This document shows positions 58,132 through 64,000 of a stretch of DNA of 64,000 bases, piece by piece. The position numbers were made by a program, and so were the translations under genes. The stretch spans positions 142,792,897-142,856,896 of the forward strand of contig NC_081407.1 in NCBI RefSeq assembly GCF_030272615.1, in the 5' to 3' direction. Below the pieces are notes generated by a model that was not told where the DNA came from, made no database searches, and saw only the letters and a program-made list of their open reading frames with translations. Source of the DNA: Cryptomeria japonica. Lineage: Eukaryota > Streptophyta > Pinopsida > Cupressales > Cupressaceae. Positions within the stretch are counted from its first letter, which is position 1; the number at the start of each line of letters is the position of its first letter.

Positions 58132-59962
58132 ATGGAGGGTTCTAGAAGTTCTAGGAAGAGGCAAAAGGAGAAACAAGCAAGGGGAAAGGGAAAAAACTAA
58201 AAAACTAAGGAGACTAGTGTAGAAACCCAGGTAGAAGAGAGAAGATTAAATTGGGTTCTACTAGACAAATTTCCTAGTTCCACCCCTAAAACCAAGAGGT
58301 CTGTAGAATATAAGTTGGAAGACAAATATGGTGATGTAAAAGATATATACACAACCATTAGAGGCTATGAATTATTCATGTTCCACTTCCATAGGCGTGA
58401 AGAGCCCAAGCCAATTTGCAACCCATGGAAATTGAACTTTGGAAAACTAGTTGTTCCAAATGTTTATGTTAATGTGGATCTACTGAAACTCTAGCAAAAA
58501 ATTACAATCCCAAAAAGAGGGCTATTTGCGATCAAGATGGAAAGCCTTATTTCTTTATATCTAGAGAAGCAATCTCTAAAGCTTTTGACTTTCCTAGGAT
58601 TTATGATTATCCCATTATCCTTGAGAATCTATCCGAACAATATCGAAGGTTAGATACCACATATGCAGGATGGAGATTTCCCTTTCACATTCTTAATCCT
58701 AATGCACCATTGGAAACAAGGGAAGGTCTTTCATTTCATGTAAATCCATTCAAAAATTATTTCAAGTATGCGTACTACTCGGTTGGTCAGGTTTTAGGGT
58801 TCAACACTCCAGATTTCATGAGGGTGGAATCCATGATCATTGCAATAGACATTCAGTCCCTTAATGCCAAAGAATTTGGTTCTACTACATTTGTAGCAGG
58901 AAAACTTGAGACAGGGCTTACAGATATCTAGAGGGATACATCCCAGATCCACTTCTCACATTATTCCTTGTTGATGCATATGGTGTTGGTTTATGGCCAC
59001 GAATTGGGTCTTTGGACCGAGGAGATGAAGATAAGGCAATGTGATAATGATGACAAACCTCTGCCAACCCAATTATGGACTTCAATATGGGACTATAGAT
59101 TTGTTATATCTAGTTAGATTCATTTTGAAGAATACTTTGTGAAAAATTTATACAAGTGTAATTATTACCCTTGCAATTTTGCACTGTTAGAAAATATAAA
59201 AAGATTCCCAAAGCCTACAGATTTTGGAGGACCTGAAACCTTTAAACACAATTGGGGTTACTAGTATTGCTTTTCAGATGTGACCATGATTATAGTCTAT
59301 GGATTTGAAGGATCTCCATTATTGTTACCCAAGAAAGTGCCTAACAGAATAGCCTATTTAGAGATCATAAGGTAGATGGGTGATTCAAGCCATATGCATA
59401 TAGGTTTGCATGACAAGCAAGATTTTATGCCCAGAACCTTATGTGTTGGTGAATTCATTGTTAATAGGAGAGAGGGGCAGGAGCTCACATGGAGTAAAAT
59501 AGTCCAATATGATATAAATTTGGGTGCTCCAAGCAAGAACTTTGATCCTGAAGGATATATCCATTCGGCTAGAAAGAAATGGAAACTTGGTGATTATGAG
59601 CATATCCAATATATGAGAGATGATTTGATTAGAAACATGAATGAAAAGGATGTCTAATTTGCCATTGATAACCACAATAGGGCGATGGAGAAAAAGGAAA
59701 GGGAGAGGCATACTATTGATGTGTCATCCTTAGAAGATGAAGAGTCATCAGAAGGGGTTGAGGGTTCATTTGAGCAGTTCTCAAAAATGTTGATCGAGGA
59801 ACAAGTATCCCCTGTTAGGGATCCTGATGAAGAAGTTCCAATAGAAGAACACCCAAGACAATTGCCCTGCAAAGATTTTATATCTAATGATAATTTCATA
59901 AAGTCTGCTTAATTCATGCCCTTTTTGTATAAAGTAAAAGGAAAAGAAATCATAGAAAGTGT
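58132..59962 (+). pseudogene. LTR-encoded protein of unknown function (copy D, truncated)
   Basis: It starts at the ATG equivalent to 6317 (MEGSRSS...). Recognisable in order are GKLVVP (near 58446), a YFKYAYYSVGQVLGF block (58760), EFGSTTFVAG, a degraded PVQLW/HNWG region (59075-59260), YGFEGSP (near 59300), NFDPEGYIHSARKK (59535) and the acidic linker (59720 onward). It is cut off at about 59962 before the AGV-WDI domain by the SIRE-like fragment. Many stops and shifts. Confidence 0.75.
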
Positions 59963-61649
59963 AAGTATACAACATAAGTTGAAGTCATATGAGGCAGAAA
60001 AGATCAAGAGGACTGCAACTCTACATGAGTTACAGACACATATGGTTCCCAAGCTACAAATTTTTCATAGAGGCTACAAGGAAACATAGGCAATATTGTT
60101 GACACCAGAGATGAGCACTCTAGATGCCATGGAGGAACTTGCATACCAAATCCAGGCACACATTGAGATCATATCCACTCTTTTGGCACAATGGGCTAAT
60201 GACTTGAAGGCTTTGAAGATTAATTTTGATGACATTTTTAAAAAAAATGTAATATGTAACCTGTTGACTCTTATATACTTTGCACCGGTAATACAAATTT
60301 TGGTCTATTGTATTCATTTTATTTTACATGTATTTGCTTACCTTTGTCATTGCTGTCAAAGGGGGAGTAGTATTGGTTAGTTAAATTTTTTTAATAACAT
60401 TTAATTGCTAAGGGGGAGTTTTGTATGTATTTGAGTCACAAGTCATTATTTTTGTAATGTGACACTTAGACAAAAAAATTTCCTAAGTGTTGCCATCAAT
60501 ACCAAAGGGGGAGATTGTTGGCTTGATGATGGTTTTGTTGTAATAGGGTGATTGATGACTTGTATTGTGTTGTCATTGATGGAAACCATGTTTTGTCAGT
60601 CATGTAAGTTATTTAGTCCAACCGCTAGAGGAAGCAGTTAAATAGTGAGCCAGTAAACAGTGATAAAACTGTGTTCAAGCCACTGGTATAGAAGATTGGT
60701 GAAGAGTTAAGTGTTGCAGTTTGATACATATGTTCATAACATTGGCAGACTCAACTGAATGAGTGAGTTATGATGTTCTGAGCAGTCTGTCATGAAGAAT
60801 AGAGAACCGGTAGAGTAGAGTCACCTAGATCAGTAAACCGGTATACTTAATGTTTTATTTTTTATTTAAGTTGTTTGTGACCGACATGAGTAAACTGTAA
60901 TGTGCAAGATTATCTAGATACAATGTACCTAGGAAATTGTTCCAAGGGTTCTTAGCCAAATTAGCAGGGCTATTTATAAAAATAAGTATATTGTGCGATG
61001 ATGTATGAGACATGAGATCCAAAGTGTGAATTTGATTGTGCGGTGAAAGGTGAATCTTTGTATTGATGTTTATTCAGTGTTAGAAGCATATCTGAAGCAG
61101 ATCTAATTAGGCACAGAGGTGCTAACAATATATCAGTCACTTATTGCTCCCTAATGGTTGTATGAAGATAAAATCCTCTAACAAGGTCACTCCTAACAGG
61201 GTGCGGTAGGATCCTCACAGGTCCGAAGGTTTAAATCCCTTAACAGGGTCACACATTAACTTGTGTTATTTAAATCCCATAGTTGGGTAGCTCCTAATAG
61301 GGCTGGTCCTAAAAGGCCTTATTGTAATAGTTCTTAACCGGGCTAAGACACTCTTAACCATGTGTGCTCCTAATAGAGCAGTTCTAAGACCTTAACCGAT
61401 CAGATCCCTATTCTACAGATAGTTGATCTTGTGGGTACCAATTCCCACTATGGTTTTTCCCATTTGGGTTTCAACATGAAAAACATTATGTTATGAGTTG
61501 CATGTTTTATTGGGTGTTAGCTTATGTGGTTATTTTCCTTGCATGCTTGTTAAGTTTTAAATTGATAAAAATGGTGATCAGTTTTGTGTTGTTGTTTTTG
61601 CTTGCACTGATTCACCCCCCCTCCCTCTCAATGCCTTATAAGTTTATCA
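59963..61649 (+). mobile_element. 5'-truncated SIRE-like element
   Basis: It contains only the last part of ORF2 (ATLHELQTHMVPKL and TPEMSTLDAMEELAYQIQAH, 59960-60250), three polypurine tracts (60356, 60410, 60502), and a full 1,134-bp LTR (60516-61649) that is the reverse complement of 7261-8415. The 5' LTR, gag and most of ORF2 are missing, along with the adjacent LTR sequence equivalent to about 28640-29710. Confidence 0.85.
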
Positions 61650-61751
61650 TTAACTAGTGTGCACTTATGTTTAACTAGACTATTAGTTTTCTCTAAGTCA
61701 TTAACTAGTGTGCATTTATGTTTAACTAGATGATTAGTTTTCTCTAAGAGT
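61650..61751. repeat. 51-bp tandem duplication at the edge of the truncated element
   Basis: TTAACTAGTGTGCAYTTATG and the following 31 bp occur twice (61650-61700 and 61701-61751). The 5' LTR has one copy near 29718, so the duplication arose with or after the rearrangement. Confidence 0.8.
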
Positions 61752-62568
61752 TTAGTTTATTTCCAAGAGACTTCTTTCAAAGAGTGTGACCCTTCGATAT
61801 GTTATAAAGTACTCAATGTAATCATCTGAAATAGAGGGGATAAGTTTCTAGCAAGTTTTCTAAAATTTAAGTTTCAAGAAGTTTGATGTTTCAAGAACAA
61901 GACTTCATTTCAAAGTAATACAAAGAGATCAATTTCCTTATTTGCAAATTGTGTTGTGGAATCCTTCATTATTCAAATCATTTATGTGTTATAATTATCT
62001 ATGGTTGATAATTTCTACTCTAAGTCACTGTGTAAAGAAATTGTGTGTTGTTACGCAGTTGGAGCATCAAGATACATCTAAGATTCGATTTTCCTATTGT
62101 GTCTTGTTTAATTGGTCTTTCATAAGGAAATTTAAATTCATTTAAACTAACTGTGAAAAAACATCAAGTAGTTATATAGCAATGGAGGTTGGGTAGTTGA
62201 CAGATCCATCCAAGAGAAGATTTAAAAATTGTCTTTCAAAGTTATACATAGGGTTTGCAAGTGAATGACTCTATTGACCAAAAGAAATAAGGTACTAGTC
62301 TAATGACATACAAATTTAAATTTCAATCACTTATCCACATTTTCTCAGTTTCATTTTTATGTAAATAGGAGACATAAGTAGAAGTTAGAAGCAAAGATAG
62401 CTCAGAAATCAGACAATAGGAATAAGATTAGAGAAAGGATAATCAATGAAGAAGATCACCAAAGAGAGTAGGAGAGATCGGATATTTGAAATTAATAAAG
62501 TAATTTATTGCAAAGGTATATGTCACTTTGAGATAAAACTAGAAGTAGAAGGTGCAATGTGAAATGTG

Positions 62569-62650
62569 CAATAAAAAGCACCAAGTTGGAGAGTAGATTG
62601 GTGAGTAGGTATACCCTCCTAGGTTCTACAGATCTTGAAGCAAGGGAGTT
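62569..62650 (+). promoter_or_regulatory. Conserved LTR 3' block, decayed TATA (3' LTR copy)
   Basis: GCAATAAAAAGCA replaces CTATAAAAAGCA. GTAGGTATACCCTCCTAGG follows at the same spacing as in 30582-30665. Confidence 0.5.
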
Positions 62651-62905
62651 AGCAACCTTGAAAGGTTCACTCTATTATTTGGCCAAATCAATTGGAATAT
62701 CTGATCATTGAGAAAGGAATACTCATAGAAATTTCTAATTTGTTGATTTGAGAACCAACAAACACGTTGTACCAAAAGATCAACCTATTCATGCTTGATA
62801 CAATTGTGGGATATAATGAATCCATAGGGGGCGGTTAAGCCATGTCATGAACCCAAGCACTGTAGTGCATATCACAAGGAGACCAAGGGTGCACACCTTG
62901 CAACA

Positions 62906-63350
62906 TGCTTGAGACTATACAATGAACGATAAAGCTTACAAACAAATGAAGAGTCCTCCACAAAACCTTGTGTGTATTTCATATAGGTCTCCTCATGAAG
63001 ACCACCATGCAAGAGGGCACTCTTCACATCAATTTGATATACTCCTCATCCCTATGAAGTTGCAAGAGAAAACACAAAGCGAATAAAATCTATTTGGTGC
63101 TACCTTAGCAAAGGTCTCAGAATAATCAATGCAGTCAACTTGTTAAAATCCCTTAGCAACAAGACATCCATTATACTTATCAGTAGAGACATTTGCAACA
63201 TATTTGGTATGATACACCCACTTGCACTGCACCAACTTTCTTCCCTTAGAAATATGAACAAGATCCCAAGTATGATTCTTTATTAGTGAAAATACTCCTC
63301 TACCATAGCCATATCCCACTTAGGAATATTTGTCACATCTATAAAATTTT
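62906..63350 (-). pseudogene. Ty1/copia reverse transcriptase, N-terminal part
   Basis: The minus strand encodes CKWVYHTKYVANVSTDKYNG and LVAKGF (near 63120-63220), a degraded IDYSETFAKVAP block (near 63090) and KLYRSLYSLK next to the TRIM at 62906. The domain continues at 4645. Stops and shifts are present. Confidence 0.85.
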
Positions 63351-63490
63351 GAGGATTATTGAAAATTGCATGACTTTGAAAATAAACCCTAGAAATTTGT
63401 GAATGAGTGTGATTAGAATATGAAGGATCACCTACCTAGTCTCTAGTTTCATCAACAATACTATGAGCCCACTTGGGAAGTGTTGGCAGA
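63351..63490 (-). pseudogene. copia sequence upstream of RT, decayed
   Basis: This should be the linker between integrase and RT of the copia host. AT-rich coding-like sequence is present, but I cannot name a motif. Confidence 0.35.
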
Positions 63491-64000
63491 GGTGGTGGGG
63501 TGATGAAAAATAGGAAAAAAAAAAACCAACACAACTCAATCACCTTGGAAAGTTTTCAAAACCTCAAAGTGGAGATCTCTCTCCCAACTTACCTATCTAT
63601 TCACTAGACTTCAAACTCATTGACCATTTTGACTCAACCTTGGCTACAAGCTTCAAACCAATTGAGCTCTTAATGGTAGGCTTCTCAAGTGACCTAAGAC
63701 ACCATGAAAAAAGTCATCATACACTCGTATAGGCCCTCTAACATCTTTTAAGGAGAGTTCCTTAATAAGTAGGCTAGAACCCTTACAGCCCTACTAAGAT
63801 GGTTTTTCCAACCTAATTCTATGTGCAGATAGTTTCAACACAAGAAAAGGACATTTGTGGATACCCTTTTGGCTGATCTATAACATGTCCGATTTTACCT
63901 AGGGTTTGTTTTGGAACGCATACCTCTATTTTTTACTGGTAATGTGGCATATAGGCCTAATTAGGCCACTTCTCCAAAGCAAGTGCAACAAATGTATGTG
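63491..64000. other. Unassigned right edge
   Basis: A poly-A-like run (63509-63523) follows GGTGGTGGGGTGATG. I recognise no coding or terminal-repeat signal. It may be a further insertion into the copia host, but the other end is outside the window. Confidence 0.3.

Larger units (their letters stand above)
4947..62764 (+). mobile_element. Giant-LTR Ty3/gypsy element (plus strand), heavily interrupted
   Basis: LTRs start TGTTGAAACC at 4947 and at 56757, and the element is flanked by CGTTG (4942-4946 and 62765-62769). The PBS follows the 5' LTR at about 30777. The internal region is 30776-31262 joined to 50483-56756 and runs gag, protease, RNase H, RT, RNase H, integrase on the plus strand. 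The 5' LTR is interrupted by the 7261-27742 element. The interior is interrupted by the 31263-50477 element. The 3' LTR contains a truncated copia piece. The LTRs encode a large protein of unknown function. Every gene is broken. Confidence 0.88.
56757..62764 (+). repeat. 3' LTR of the plus-strand gypsy
   Basis: It matches the 5' LTR pieces 4947-7260 and 27748-30775. It holds copy D of the LTR-encoded protein, then a truncated SIRE-like piece (59963-61649) in place of about 1.07 kb of LTR, then the LTR end with TATA-like ATAAAAA at 62571 and the conserved block at 62601-62650. It ends ACCAACAAACA before CGTTG. Confidence 0.85.
4651..62905 (-). mobile_element. TRIM-like short element, itself split by the giant gypsy
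   Basis: LTR 1 is at 4651-4868. LTR 2 is at 4924-4946 plus 62770-62905. Both start T[G/A]TTAGAAATAT and end GCAACA, sharing GAATCCA and CACAAGGAGACCAAGG in order. The gap between the LTRs is about 55 bp and contains, on the minus strand at about 4905-4921, a degenerate initiator-Met PBS (TATTAAAGCCTAAG). The flanks TGCGT (4646-4650) and TGCTT (62906-62910) are probably a decayed target duplication. There is no coding capacity, and without the nested material the element is roughly 430 bp. Confidence 0.7.

Overview
The window is plant nuclear DNA made almost entirely of LTR retrotransposons nested inside one another. I see no host gene, RNA gene or CRISPR array. Plant-type primer-binding sites, 5-bp target duplications, AT-rich composition and six levels of nesting point to a large-genome seed plant. 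A gymnosperm is possible but unproven.

Layout from oldest to youngest. (1) A minus-strand Ty1/copia element is the substrate: its LTR is at 327-655, RNase H at 875-1168, the C-terminal half of RT at 3958-4645 and the N-terminal half of RT at 62906-63350. It runs off the right edge. (2) A short non-autonomous element (1264-3952, TSD ATAGG) sits in it. (3) A TRIM-like element (4651-62905) split its RT. (4) A plus-strand Ty3/gypsy element with about 5.3-kb LTRs (4947-62764, TSD CGTTG) landed in the TRIM. (5) Its 5' LTR took up a SIRE-like copia derivative (7261-27742, TSD CAATT). (6) That received a gag-protease-only element (10230-23065, TSD CAAAC). (7) That element's 5' LTR took up a 4,982-bp solo LTR (17582-22563, TSD GAATG). 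(8) Separately, the internal region of the big plus-strand gypsy received a minus-strand relative with about 6-kb LTRs (31263-50477, TSD AATTC).

The most unusual content is in the giant LTRs of elements 4, 7 and 8. Each carries, in the sense of its element, one reading frame of roughly 1,000-1,200 codons. These are five homologous but damaged copies of a protein I do not recognise: 6317-7255 joined to 27748-29735; 18518-21661; 58132-59962; and on the minus strand 32202-35845 and 45420-49050. They share ordered motifs: GKLVVP, PVQLW, HNWGD, a GFxG block, EIxRQ, and later AGVxI followed by WDI or WDM. In two of the three related LTR sets a TATA box lies about 190 bp before the LTR end, so the frame would lie in U3, as nef and sag do in retroviruses. 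Each LTR family also has its own dense array of short motifs upstream of the frame.

The two gypsy elements share a second oddity. An RNase H domain lies between protease and RT, and the usual gypsy RNase H after RT has lost its first catalytic Asp. Both lack an obvious polypurine tract and instead carry a tRNA-3'-end-like sequence, the reverse of a primer-binding site, directly before the 3' LTR. All coding regions contain stops or frameshifts, so nothing here is predicted to be an intact autonomous element.
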